Assembly (NCBI RefSeq): GCF_015751765.1
Contig: NZ_JADOTX010000001.1
Location: forward strand, 5,580,001-5,644,000
Reading direction: 5' to 3'
From: Micromonospora ureilytica
GTDB taxonomy: Bacteria > Actinomycetota > Actinomycetes > Mycobacteriales > Micromonosporaceae
Length of the DNA: 64,000 bases
Both the position numbers and the translations under genes were made by a program. The notes beneath the pieces are model-generated. The model was not told where the DNA came from. It did not search any database and saw nothing but the letters and a program-made list of their open reading frames with translations. Positions 7,793 to 16,106 of this stretch are shown one piece after another; the stretch's first letter is position 1, and each line of letters starts with the position of its first letter.

Positions 7793-8674
7793 CTACCGCT
7801 TCTTCAGGCAGAGCACGTAGTCGAACAGGTCCACCGAGTTGTCGTGCACGTAGTTCGCGGTCGCCTGCGGCGCGAGCGTCTCGCACCGGTCGCCGTCGGT
7901 GGTCGCCGGAATCCGCAGCAGCACCTGATAGGTGTTCGGGCCGCACGGCACCTTGCGGAGTTCCGCGTTGTCCTCACTGCCGTCGTTCACCACGCAGTCA
8001 CCCCTCGCGAACTCCTCGTCCGGGGTCGGCACGGCCGACGGCGGGGCATCGCTGGGCAGAGCGGGTGGGACGACCGGGGCACTCGTCGCCGGGGGACGCG
8101 CGGCATCCTTACCAGCGTCGGCGACCTTCCAGACCGCCCAACCGGCCAGGCCGAGGCACGGACAGAGGACGAGCAGCACCACCACCGTGATGATGAGAGC
8201 GACGTTGCGGCCGGTCTTCTTCACCGGCGCAACGGGTGGCATCCCGTAGCCGCCGGGAGCCTGCTGACCCCACGGCGCGGGCGGCTGGCCCGGCATCGGC
8301 CCGGCAGGCTGGCCCGGCATCGGCCCGGCAGGCTGGCCCGGCATCGGCCCGGCAGGCTGGCCCGGCATCGGCCCGGCCGGCGGAAACGGGCCGGGCGGTG
8401 GGTAGCCCGGGCCCGAGGTGGGCGACGGCGGCGCCCACATCGGCGTGGTCGGCGGCTCCGGGTTGGTGGGCGGCGGCCCCCACAGGGGTGCCGTCGGTGG
8501 CTCCCCGTCGGGCTGCGGCGGACCCCACTGCTGCCGGGTCGGGTCCTCGGCGGGTGGCGGGGCGCTCCACTGGGGCACTGTCGGGTCTTCAGGTGGTGAG
8601 CTGTCCGGCCCGCTGGGCGGGCGCTGGTACGGGTCGTCCGGCTGATCGGAACCCGCAGGTCCGTAGGTCGTCAT
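7793..8674 (-). CDS. Proline-rich single-pass membrane protein (LppU/SCO3897-like C-terminal domain)
   Basis: 293 aa. Residues 1-150 are Pro/Gly-rich and cytoplasmic by prediction, and contain four tandem MPGQPAGP-type units around residues 103-135. A basic KKTGR precedes one membrane segment (about 158-182, ALIITVVVLLVLCPCLGLAG). The extracytoplasmic C-terminal domain has four or more cysteines (GDCVVNDG, VPCGPN, DRCETL, YVLCLKKR). The neighbour at 8698 has the same plan and a nearly identical ending, so they are paralogues. Function unknown; surface or wall association is an inference. Confidence 0.75.
   Translation of the reverse strand: MTTYGPAGSDQPDDPYQRPPSGPDSSPPEDPTVPQWSAPPPAEDPTRQQWGPPQPDGEPPTAPLWGPPPTNPEPPTTPMWAPPSPTSGPGYPPPGPFPPAGPMPGQPAGPMPGQPAGPMPGQPAGPMPGQPPAPWGQQAPGGYGMPPVAPVKKTGRNVALIITVVVLLVLCPCLGLAGWAVWKVADAGKDAARPPATSAPVVPPALPSDAPPSAVPTPDEEFARGDCVVNDGSEDNAELRKVPCGPNTYQVLLRIPATTDGDRCETLAPQATANYVHDNSVDLFDYVLCLKKR
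8275..8375 (-). repeat. Coding tandem repeat, four 24-bp units (MPGQPAGP)
   Basis: Near-identical 24-bp units inside the proline-rich part of the 7793-8674 gene, repeating GGCCGGGCATCGGCCCGGCA-type sequence. All units keep the reading frame. Confidence 0.75.
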
Positions 8675-8697
8675 GTCATCCCCGGGGGTGGGTGGTC

Positions 8698-9477
8698 TCA
8701 GCGCTGCTTGAGGCAGAGGACGAAGTCGAGAGTGTCCAGCTCACTGTCGAAGAAATACCAGTTGGTGTAACCCTCGACCTTGCCGCACTTGGCCTCGGCG
8801 TCCCGCTCGCCGCTGGTCGGGCCGTCGATGCGGCTCAACACCTCGTACGACTTGGCGGTACAGCCGCTGATCAGCAGCTTCGGCTTGCCGCCGGCCGTGC
8901 CGTCGTTGCGGACGCACTGGCCGACCTTCGCGAACCGCGGATCGGCCGACGACTCCGGCGCGGCGGCGCTCGGCGCGGGCTCGACAGCGTCCGCGCTGGG
9001 CTCACCGGCAACGGCCGAGCTGCTCGGCGCGGCTGCCGGCGTCGGGTCGCTCTGCCCACGGCGGAACCAGAACGCGCCGGCGACGGCCACCACCAGCAGT
9101 ACGACCGCCAGTACCGCGATCAGCGGCCCCCGACCCCGCCGACCCGGCGCCGGATCCTCGCCGTACGGCTCGTCGGGCCGGTACGGCTGCCCGCCGTAAG
9201 CCGGGCCCGCCGGGCTCGGCTGGTACGAGCCGCCGTAGGGCGTTCCCGCGCCGCCACCGTAGGGCGCGCCGGGCGCCGCACCGTAGGGCGGGGTGGGTGG
9301 GCCGCCGTACGGCCCTGGGTGCCCCTGCGGTGCGGGCGGGTACGACGGGACCGCCGGCGGGTAGGTCTCCGGCGCGGGCGGGTAGGGCTGCTGCACCGGG
9401 CGACCCGGCGTCTCATCGGGTCTCTGGCCACGCCACGACCCCGGGTGGCCGCCCCCCGGTTGTCCGTAGTTCGTCAT
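8698..9477 (-). CDS. Proline-rich single-pass membrane protein, paralogue of the adjacent gene
   Basis: 259 aa. The N-terminal 120 residues are rich in Pro, Tyr and Gly (repeated YPPAP and PYGG units), followed by RRGRG, one membrane segment (about 131-152) and a Ser/Ala/Pro linker. A C-terminal cysteine domain (GQCVRNDG, ISGCTAK, AKCGKV, FVLCLKQR) matches that of the gene 24 bp downstream. ATG 9477 is chosen because GGAGGGCGGC precedes it; a GTG at 9516 has no ribosome site. The pair is probably one operon from a tandem duplication. Function unknown. Confidence 0.75.
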   Translation of the reverse strand: MTNYGQPGGGHPGSWRGQRPDETPGRPVQQPYPPAPETYPPAVPSYPPAPQGHPGPYGGPPTPPYGAAPGAPYGGGAGTPYGGSYQPSPAGPAYGGQPYRPDEPYGEDPAPGRRGRGPLIAVLAVVLLVVAVAGAFWFRRGQSDPTPAAAPSSSAVAGEPSADAVEPAPSAAAPESSADPRFAKVGQCVRNDGTAGGKPKLLISGCTAKSYEVLSRIDGPTSGERDAEAKCGKVEGYTNWYFFDSELDTLDFVLCLKQR

Positions 9478-9558
9478 GCCGCCCTCCTGCACGAGTGGTG
9501 AGAGGCCGGCCACCAAAGCGCGACGCGGACTCCGAGGTCACCGTAGCGTGGTCCACTG

Positions 9559-10563
9559 ATGAGCTCACCTTCACCGAGCGCCACGGCCCTCGCCGGTGGT
9601 CGCGCCAGCGCCACGCCGACTCTGATCTGGACCGCGTTGATCGTGGTCTACCTGCTCTGGGGGTCGACCTACCTGGCCATCCGGATCGCCGTGGAGACGC
9701 TGCCTCCGCTGCTGTCGGCCACCCTCCGGTTCGCCGTGGCCGGCCTGATCCTGGCGGTGGTGCTGCGACTACGCCGAGGCCCCGGCGCGCTGCGGGTGGA
9801 CCGGCGGCAACTCGGCTCAGCCGCGTTGGTCGGGGTGCTCCTGCTCGCCGGTGGCAACGGCCTGGTGGTGCTCGCCGAGTCGGGGCCGCCGGGCGTGGCG
9901 GTGCCGTCCGGGATCGCCGCGCTGCTGGTGGCCACCGTGCCGCTGCTGGTGGTGCTGTTGCGCTCGGCCACCGGGGATCGGCCGCCGATCTGGACGTTCG
10001 CCGGCGTCACACTGGGCTTCGTCGGCCTCGTCCTGCTGGTGCTGCCGGGCGGTGGTTCGGCCGCGGTGCCGCTGCTCGGGGCGTTGACCGTGGTGGCGGC
10101 GGCCGCCTCCTGGTCGGTCGGGTCGTTCCTGTCCGGACGGATCCGGATGCCCGCCGACCCCTTCGTGGCCACGGTGTACGAGATGCTGGCCGGCGCGCTG
10201 GTGCTGGCCGTCGTCGCCGCCGCTCGGGGCGAACTGGCCGACTTCCACCCCGCGTCGGTCAGCACCCGGTCCTGGTTGGCGCTGGGCTACCTCATGGTGG
10301 CCGGCTCACTGGTGGCCTTCACCGCGTACGTCTGGCTGCTGCAGAAGGCGCCGATCTCGCTGGTGTCGACGTACGCCTACGTGAACCCGGCGGTCGCGGT
10401 GGCGCTCGGCGCGCTGCTGGTGGCCGAGCCGATCACCCCGCAGGTGCTGCTCGGCGGTGCCGTCATCGTCGCCGGGGTCGCCCTGGTGGTGACCACCGAA
10501 CGGCCGCGTCGGGCGGGCACGGGATCACGATCGGGGGACACACCGGTGCGTGACCGCCAGTAA
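9559..10563 (+). CDS. EamA/DMT family transporter
   Basis: 334 aa with ten hydrophobic segments arranged as two EamA repeats, the plan of drug/metabolite exporters (RhtA/YdcZ types). The start of repeat 1 (VYLLWGSTYLAIRIAVETLPP) is the usual EamA signature, and the second repeat ends with PVAVALGALLVAEPITPQ-like sequence before the last helix. The substrate is unknown, amino acids or small metabolites being typical. The last 14 bases overlap an alternative GTG start of the following peptidase gene. Confidence 0.85.
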   Translation: MSSPSPSATALAGGRASATPTLIWTALIVVYLLWGSTYLAIRIAVETLPPLLSATLRFAVAGLILAVVLRLRRGPGALRVDRRQLGSAALVGVLLLAGGNGLVVLAESGPPGVAVPSGIAALLVATVPLLVVLLRSATGDRPPIWTFAGVTLGFVGLVLLVLPGGGSAAVPLLGALTVVAAAASWSVGSFLSGRIRMPADPFVATVYEMLAGALVLAVVAAARGELADFHPASVSTRSWLALGYLMVAGSLVAFTAYVWLLQKAPISLVSTYAYVNPAVAVALGALLVAEPITPQVLLGGAVIVAGVALVVTTERPRRAGTGSRSGDTPVRDRQ

Positions 10564-10566
10564 GGT
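10561..10566 (+). promoter_or_regulatory. Leaderless -10 box TAAGGT of the A24 peptidase gene
   Basis: TAAGGT includes the stop codon of the EamA gene and is followed by 7 nt, then ATG 10574. Confidence 0.5.
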
Positions 10567-10573
10567 CCGGCCC

Positions 10574-11227
10574 ATGTCGGCCGCCGCGCTGGTGTCGATC
10601 GCTCTGCTCGGTGCGCTGGTCGGCCTCGGCGTACCCCCGGTGTCGCGGCGCTTCGCCACGGCGTACGCCCGGTCATGGGCGTTTCCGGGGTCGCAGCGGG
10701 TCCGGTGGTCCTGGGTCGACCCGATGGTGGCGGCCAGCGTCTTTGTCGGCCTTGCCGTCGCCGTGGGTCACAACCCGGCGCTGCCGGTCTTCCTCGCGGT
10801 CACGGCGGTCGGTCTGGTGCTGGCGCGGGTCGACCTGGCCTGCCTGCGGCTGCCCGACCCGCTGGTCCTCGTCGCCGGGCTGCTGGCCCTCGGGGGTCTG
10901 ACCGCTGCGGCGCTGCTGTCCGGCACTCCCGGCCGGCTGCTCGGCACGCTGGGAGGTGCGGCGGTCGCGGGCGCGGCGCACGTGCTGCTGGCCCTGCTGC
11001 CTGGCTCCCGGCTGGGTTTCGGGGACGTGAAACTCGCCGCCGTCCTCGGCCTGCCGCTCGGCTGGTTGGGGAGGGACGCCCTGCTGGCGGGGCTGCTCCT
11101 GCCGCACGTGCTGCACGGCGGCCTGGTGCTCGGCCTGCTCGCCGCCCGAAAGGTGCACCGGAACACCCTGCTACCCCTCGGCCCGGCCCTGCTGACCGGC
11201 GCCTGGCTAGCTGTCCTCCTCACCTAA
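10574..11227 (+). CDS. A24 family (prepilin-like) peptidase
   Basis: 217 aa, polytopic. A24 aspartyl peptidases cleave the leader of type IV-like prepilins at the cytoplasmic membrane. The two catalytic aspartates appear in DLACLRLPD (about 88-96) and in GFGDVKLAAVLG (GxGD, about 150-160). No N-terminal methylase zinc domain is present, as in archaeal and Flp-type enzymes. ATG 10574 is favoured by the TAAGGT box 7 nt upstream over GTG 10550. No pilin genes are nearby, so its substrate is encoded elsewhere. Confidence 0.85.
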   Translation: MSAAALVSIALLGALVGLGVPPVSRRFATAYARSWAFPGSQRVRWSWVDPMVAASVFVGLAVAVGHNPALPVFLAVTAVGLVLARVDLACLRLPDPLVLVAGLLALGGLTAAALLSGTPGRLLGTLGGAAVAGAAHVLLALLPGSRLGFGDVKLAAVLGLPLGWLGRDALLAGLLLPHVLHGGLVLGLLAARKVHRNTLLPLGPALLTGAWLAVLLT

Positions 11228-11252
11228 CGCACCCACCCCGCCCCGGCACCGT

Positions 11253-11321
11253 CGATCTTGCAGTTTCTGCGCCGGCATAAGGTTCATCCCACGCAAAACG
11301 ACGACCGAAAGTGCAAGATCG
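11253..11321. repeat. Intergenic palindromic element, copy A (69 bp)
   Basis: Ends CGATCTTGCAGTTTC and GAAAGTGCAAGATCG form a 15-bp stem with one mismatch. The reverse complement aligns along its whole length with copy B (33011) and more loosely with copy C (55267). It sits between the convergent peptidase and helicase genes. Confidence 0.85.
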
Positions 11322-11350
11322 GCGGGGCGGGGCCGGCGCGGGCGCGGGGG

Positions 11351-14300
11351 TTAGATCAGGCGGAGTTGGCGGTCCTTGGGGCGGCGGGGTTCGGCTTCGC
11401 CGAAGCGTTCGAAGAGGCCGGGGTCGATGGCGCCGAGGAACGGCGAGGGGGCGCAGTCGCGCTCGGTGCCGTGGCGGAGGCGGCGGGCGGCGTGACTCAC
11501 GTACAGCCGGTCCTGGGCCCGGGTCAGGCCGACGAAGAAGAGCCGGCGCTCCTCGGCGATGGCATCCTCGTCGGGCGTTGAGCCCGGCCAGCGCAGCGGC
11601 AGCAGCCCGTCCTCGACGCCGACCAGGAAGACCACCGGGAACTCCAGGCCCTTCGCGGCGTGCAGGGTGAGCAGGGTGACCGCCTCGGCACGCGGGTCGA
11701 GCGCGTCCACCTCCGCGCCGGTGGCCAACTGCGACAGGAAGGTCTCCAGGTCGTCGCCGCAGCGTCGGGCCAACGGGGTCAGCAGGTCCACAGCCGAGCG
11801 GACGTCCTCGGGACGGACCGCGCTGCCCGCGCCGTCCAGGGTGGGCACGGCGAACCGCTCCGCGACCACCTGACCGGCCAGCCGCACCCGGGCGGCCAGC
11901 GAGCCGGCCAGGCCGTCGGCGTGTCGTAGCTCGCGGGCGATGGCCGCCACCCCGGGCCGATCCCGCAGCCGGTCGTGGGAACGCTTCTGTACGGGGATGT
12001 TGGCCCGGGTCAGGGCGTCCACGATCGGGGCGGCCTGCGCGTCGGTGCGGTACAGCACGGCGATGTCGGAGAACGACAGCGAGGTGGACCGGCCGTCGAT
12101 GCGCCCGGAGTCCAGTGAGCGGTGCGAGAGCCCGCCGACCAGGTCGTCGACGGTACGCACCACGAAGTCGGCCTCCTCGGCGACGGACCCCGCCGGATGG
12201 CGTCCGACCAGCGGGGCCTCCGGGTCGAGCCGCGCCGGATCCAGTCGTCGGCCCCGGACCAGCGAGGACGGTGCGATGGCCTGCACGGCGGCGGCCAGGA
12301 TCGGGGCCGACGAGCGGTAGTTGCGGTTGAGCCGGACCAGTCGGGCGTCGGTGAAGTCCTCGGAGAAGCGCAGGAAGTAACCGACGTCGGCACCCCTGAA
12401 CGAGTAGATCGCCTGGTCCGGGTCGCCGATCGCGCAGAGGTTGCCGTCGGCGGGGCTGAGTAGCCGCAGCAGTTCGTACTGCACCTCGTCGACGTCCTGG
12501 TACTCGTCGACGAAGATCCACCGCCAGCGGTCCCGGTACCGCTCGACCAACTTCCGGTCGGCCCGCAGCAGCTCCACCGGCAGGGTCACCAGCTCGTCCA
12601 GGTCGACCAGGTCCTGTTTGCGCAGCAGCGACGTGTAGGCGGCGCTGTCGTCGCCGGCCTCGGTGCGGGCTGCCGCCCGCTCGGCGTCGTCGGCGATCCG
12701 GAAGTCGGCCGGAAGGCCCGCCGTGTCGGCGTTCTCCCGCAGGATGGTCATGCCCAGCGCGTGGAACGTACCCACTGTGACGTCCTCGGCTACCGGGCCG
12801 AGCAGGCCGTCGAGGCGGTGTCGCAGCTCCTCGGCGGCCCGGCGGGTGAACGTGATAGCGAGGCAGTGCTCGGGGAAGACGTTCAGCTCCGCGCAGAGGT
12901 ACGCGATCCGGTGGGTGAGCGTCCTGGTCTTGCCGGTGCCCGGACCGGCAACGATAAGCAGCGGGCCGCCGGGTGCGGAGGCCGCCACCCGCTGCATGGC
13001 GTCCAGTCGGTCCAGCAGGCCGGTGCCGACTTCTTCCATGCCGGAGAGCATCGGCTCGAACGGCTCGTGCGGAGACGGCGGCGACGCGATCGGCGGTGCG
13101 GGCGTCGGAACCGGCTTCCGCTTCGGCTCCGACTTTGCCGCCGCCGGGCGCTTGGCCGCGACCCGGGGAGCCGGCTCGGTGGGCCGTCGCTGCGCCGGCA
13201 CGGGTACGTCGAAGAGCGTCTCCTGCGCGCCCAGCTCGGCCCTGTCGAAGAGCGTGATCACGCCGTACTCGCCGTCGTAGCCGGGCACTCGGCGGACGTC
13301 GCCGCGCCGCAACCGCCCGATGCCCTCGGCGAGCAGCTCACCACCGGCCTGGGCGATCTCGGTCAACGGTGTGGTGGTCAGGATCTCCAGCTCGGGGCCG
13401 AGTGCGGCCAGCAACTCGTTGAACCGTCCCTCGACCTTCTTCGACCGGGCGCCCACCTTGTTGATCTCGCCGAGGATCTCGGCCAGCGGCACCAGGTGGG
13501 TGACGTCCCGGGCGTGCGCCGGCCGGTGCCCGTCGGGGCGGTCGGCCAGCTCCTCGACCCGGCTGAGGACACCCACGGTGAGGGGTTTGCCGCACTCGGG
13601 GCAGCGACCGTCGGCGGCCCGGGTGCGCTCCGGAGACCAGTTGACCCCACACAACCGGTGCCCGTCCGCGTGGTACTTGCCCTCCTCCGGGAAGAACTCG
13701 ATGGTGCCGGCCAGGCCGGCACCGGTACGCAGCGCCTCCCGAACGGAGAAGTAGTCCCGTTCGACGGTGAGCACTGTCGCCTCCCGGCCGAGGGCCGGGG
13801 GTGAGTGCGCGTCCGAGTTGGACACCAACTGGTAGCCGTCCAGGCTGCCGACCCGCCAGTTCATCGCGGGGTCGGAGGAGAGGCCGGTCTCCACGGCGAA
13901 GATGTGCTCGGCCAGGTCGGCGTAGCAGTCCGCGATCGCGTCGAAGCCGGACTTCGAGCCCAGCGCGGAGAACCAGGGCGTCCAGATGTGCGCCGGCACC
14001 AGGTAGCCGTCCGGGCTGGCCTCCAGGGTGATCTCCAGCAGGTCGCGGGAGTCCAGTCCGAGGATCGGCCGGCCGTCGGAGCCGAGGTTGCCGATCCGGC
14101 CGAGCGTGGTGTTGAACCGGGCCACCGCGTCCAGGTCCGGCAGGTAGATCAGGTGGTGCACCTTGCGGGTCCGGTCGTCCCGCTTGTAGATGGTGGAGAT
14201 TTCCACGCTCAGCATGAACCGGACCGGGTCCGCCTCCGCCGTGCCGGCGAGTCGAGGTGGCAGCCTACGGGCGATGTCCCGCTCCGCCTCCGGGTCGAGC

Positions 14301-14545
14301 CGGTACAGCCCCGGCTCGGCCGGACGCAGCGTCTCCCGCAGGTGGTCGTACCAGGCGGGGTGGGTGAAGTCGCCGGTGCCGAGCAGGCCGATGCCCTTAC
14401 GCCGGGCCCACCACGCGAGGTTCGGCAGGGTGAGGTCACGGCTGCACGCGCGCGAGTACTTCGAGTGGATGTGCAGGTCCGCGACGAATGGCGGTAGGCC
14501 ACCGGGGGGTACGGCGCTGAACGGGGGCACGCCGCATCCTGTCAC
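11351..14545 (-). CDS. PHP-domain/UvrD helicase fusion
   Basis: 1064 aa. Residues 20-330 form a PHP phosphoesterase-like domain (DLHIHSKYSRACSRD, DFTHPAWY, SNSDAHSPP), followed by a zinc-ribbon-like CPEC segment near 315. After a basic Pro/Lys linker (about 455-500) comes a full SF1 helicase: motif I GPGTGKT (about 533), II VDEYQDV, III DPDQAIYSFRGAD, IV RLNRNYRSS, V TLHAAKGLEFP, VI FFVGLTRAQDRLY. The PHP part may hydrolyse phosphate ends or nucleotides while the helicase unwinds DNA in repair, which is an inference. The ATG start has no clear ribosome site. It may well be annotated simply as UvrD-like ATP-dependent helicase. Confidence 0.9.
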   Translation of the reverse strand: MTGCGVPPFSAVPPGGLPPFVADLHIHSKYSRACSRDLTLPNLAWWARRKGIGLLGTGDFTHPAWYDHLRETLRPAEPGLYRLDPEAERDIARRLPPRLAGTAEADPVRFMLSVEISTIYKRDDRTRKVHHLIYLPDLDAVARFNTTLGRIGNLGSDGRPILGLDSRDLLEITLEASPDGYLVPAHIWTPWFSALGSKSGFDAIADCYADLAEHIFAVETGLSSDPAMNWRVGSLDGYQLVSNSDAHSPPALGREATVLTVERDYFSVREALRTGAGLAGTIEFFPEEGKYHADGHRLCGVNWSPERTRAADGRCPECGKPLTVGVLSRVEELADRPDGHRPAHARDVTHLVPLAEILGEINKVGARSKKVEGRFNELLAALGPELEILTTTPLTEIAQAGGELLAEGIGRLRRGDVRRVPGYDGEYGVITLFDRAELGAQETLFDVPVPAQRRPTEPAPRVAAKRPAAAKSEPKRKPVPTPAPPIASPPSPHEPFEPMLSGMEEVGTGLLDRLDAMQRVAASAPGGPLLIVAGPGTGKTRTLTHRIAYLCAELNVFPEHCLAITFTRRAAEELRHRLDGLLGPVAEDVTVGTFHALGMTILRENADTAGLPADFRIADDAERAAARTEAGDDSAAYTSLLRKQDLVDLDELVTLPVELLRADRKLVERYRDRWRWIFVDEYQDVDEVQYELLRLLSPADGNLCAIGDPDQAIYSFRGADVGYFLRFSEDFTDARLVRLNRNYRSSAPILAAAVQAIAPSSLVRGRRLDPARLDPEAPLVGRHPAGSVAEEADFVVRTVDDLVGGLSHRSLDSGRIDGRSTSLSFSDIAVLYRTDAQAAPIVDALTRANIPVQKRSHDRLRDRPGVAAIARELRHADGLAGSLAARVRLAGQVVAERFAVPTLDGAGSAVRPEDVRSAVDLLTPLARRCGDDLETFLSQLATGAEVDALDPRAEAVTLLTLHAAKGLEFPVVFLVGVEDGLLPLRWPGSTPDEDAIAEERRLFFVGLTRAQDRLYVSHAARRLRHGTERDCAPSPFLGAIDPGLFERFGEAEPRRPKDRQLRLI

Positions 14546-14591
14546 GCCCGCCGCGCCGGCCAGCCGCCGCCACGCGCGGACGTGACGTCCG

Positions 14592-15836
14592 CTATGCCGA
14601 GCGCAGCTCGACCAGACTGATCTGCGGCTCCGCGCCGACCCGGACCGGCGGCCCCCAGAAACCGGCGCCGTTTGTCACGTAGACCTTGGTGCCGTCGACC
14701 TCGCCGAGCCCGCTGACCACCGGCTGCTCCAGCTTGACGGCCAGATTGAACGGCACCATCTGCCCGCCGTGGGTGTGCCCCGACAGTTGCAGGTCGACGC
14801 CGTACCGGGCCGCCTCCTTGGCCGCCAACGGCTGGTGCGCGAGCAGGACCACGGGACGGCTCGGGTCGCGGTCACCGAGGGCAGCGGCGAAGTCCGGGCC
14901 GGCGGCGAGGCCGGTGCCCGCCCCGGTGAGGTCGTTCACACCAGCCAGGTCGAGCACACCGCCCCGGGCCTGGATCTCCTGCCGCCGGTTCTGCAGCACC
15001 CGCAGACCGAGTCGGTCGACCTCCTGGACCCACTCCTCCACGCCGGAGTAGTACTCGTGGTTGCCGGTGACGAAGAAGCTGCCGTAGCGGGAGCGCAGGT
15101 CGCGCAGCGGCGCGGCGGCCGAGCCGAGTTCGGCGACGGAGCCGTCGACCAGGTCACCGACGACCGCGACGATGTCCGCGTCGAGCCGGTTGATCGCGGC
15201 CACGATTCGCTCGGTGTGTGCCCGGCCGCGTAGCGGGCCGAGGTGGATGTCGGAGACGGTGGCGATGCGCAGACCGTCCATGCTGCGGGGGAGTTTGGCC
15301 AGCGGGATCCGTACCCGGTCGAGGTGGGGCGGGCCGAGCGCCGTGCGGATGCCGTACCCCGTGACGCCGGTGGCGGTGAGGCCGGCGAAGATGGCCGCCC
15401 CACGGGCCAGCAGCAACCGGCGGGACGGGTCGTGGTCCGGTGCCGCGACGGCGCCGGCGGCCGGCGGCTCGGTCGGCCCGGCGGCGCCGACCAGCACCGG
15501 CTCGGGCGCCGCGGTGGTCGGTTCCGCGGCAACCACCCGGCGGCGCAGCACCAGCCGGGTGACAAGCATCGGGACTTCCAGCACGACCAGTACGACAAGC
15601 AGGTAGAACATCAGCGCGAGCCACAGGTAGCCCGGCCAGGCGAGCCAGTAGAGCCCGGCCTGCGTCCCGGCGAGGGTGACCGGCACGAGTAGGGCCAGCA
15701 CCAGGGCGGCGATCCCGCCGACCCGTCGCCAGCGGCCCGGCGTGGTGGTGTCCCGAACGAGTCGCTTCCACAGGTAGAGGTGGATGAGACCGGTGACCAG
15801 CGCCAGGACAGCCACGAACCCCACAACCGCCATCAT
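14592..15836 (-). CDS. Membrane-anchored metallophosphoesterase
   Basis: 414 aa. Four N-terminal hydrophobic segments (residues 1-115) and a further one near 150 precede a calcineurin-like domain with all metal motifs: SDIHLGP, GDLVDG, GNHEYYS and GHTHGGQ. It resembles YkuE/YaeI-type enzymes acting on phosphorylated lipids or nucleotides at the membrane; the substrate is not evident. The start is the first of two adjacent ATGs (15836/15833), preceded by GGGAGGCGC. It is the last gene of an operon after moaD, 13 bp downstream of that stop, so its link to Moco genes may be only positional. Confidence 0.88.
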   Translation of the reverse strand: MMAVVGFVAVLALVTGLIHLYLWKRLVRDTTTPGRWRRVGGIAALVLALLVPVTLAGTQAGLYWLAWPGYLWLALMFYLLVVLVVLEVPMLVTRLVLRRRVVAAEPTTAAPEPVLVGAAGPTEPPAAGAVAAPDHDPSRRLLLARGAAIFAGLTATGVTGYGIRTALGPPHLDRVRIPLAKLPRSMDGLRIATVSDIHLGPLRGRAHTERIVAAINRLDADIVAVVGDLVDGSVAELGSAAAPLRDLRSRYGSFFVTGNHEYYSGVEEWVQEVDRLGLRVLQNRRQEIQARGGVLDLAGVNDLTGAGTGLAAGPDFAAALGDRDPSRPVVLLAHQPLAAKEAARYGVDLQLSGHTHGGQMVPFNLAVKLEQPVVSGLGEVDGTKVYVTNGAGFWGPPVRVGAEPQISLVELRSA

Positions 15837-15849
15837 GTGTGCGCCTCCC

Positions 15850-16104
15850 TCAGCCGCCCGCGAACGGGGGCAGGACATCGATCGTGGCCCCGGCCGGTAG
15901 GGGTGCCTGACGATCATGACAGGTGACGCCGTCCACGAGGAAACTCGCGACCCGCAGCACCCCGGCGAGCCGGTCGCCGTGGCGCTGGGTCAGCTCGGCC
16001 GTGAGGTCGTCGAGGGACCGCCCTCCGGGGAGGGCCTCCTCGGCGCGGCCGGCGGCGGCACGGGCGCCCGCGAAGTAGCGGACGGTCAGCGGTGTCCCCT
16101 CCAT
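15850..16104 (-). CDS. moaD: Molybdopterin synthase sulfur carrier MoaD
   Basis: 84 aa, ubiquitin-like. It ends in the required Gly-Gly (PPFAGG), which becomes thiocarboxylated and donates sulfur to cPMP in complex with MoaE. ATG 16104 follows GGAGGTTGAGC, and the gene starts 2 nt after the moaA stop. A longer frame extends further upstream to 16500, but it runs antisense-free over moaA in another frame and is rejected. MoaE, its partner, is encoded in cluster I near 3 kb, so the two synthase subunits come from different transcripts. Confidence 0.92.
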   Translation of the reverse strand: MEGTPLTVRYFAGARAAAGRAEEALPGGRSLDDLTAELTQRHGDRLAGVLRVASFLVDGVTCHDRQAPLPAGATIDVLPPFAGG

Positions 16105-16106
16105 GC

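Noticed and set aside
11253..11321. Copy A as a simple intrinsic terminator between convergent genes
   Set aside because: Two related copies lie in non-convergent gaps, the interior is conserved, and no T-tract follows, so a dispersed repeat explains it better.
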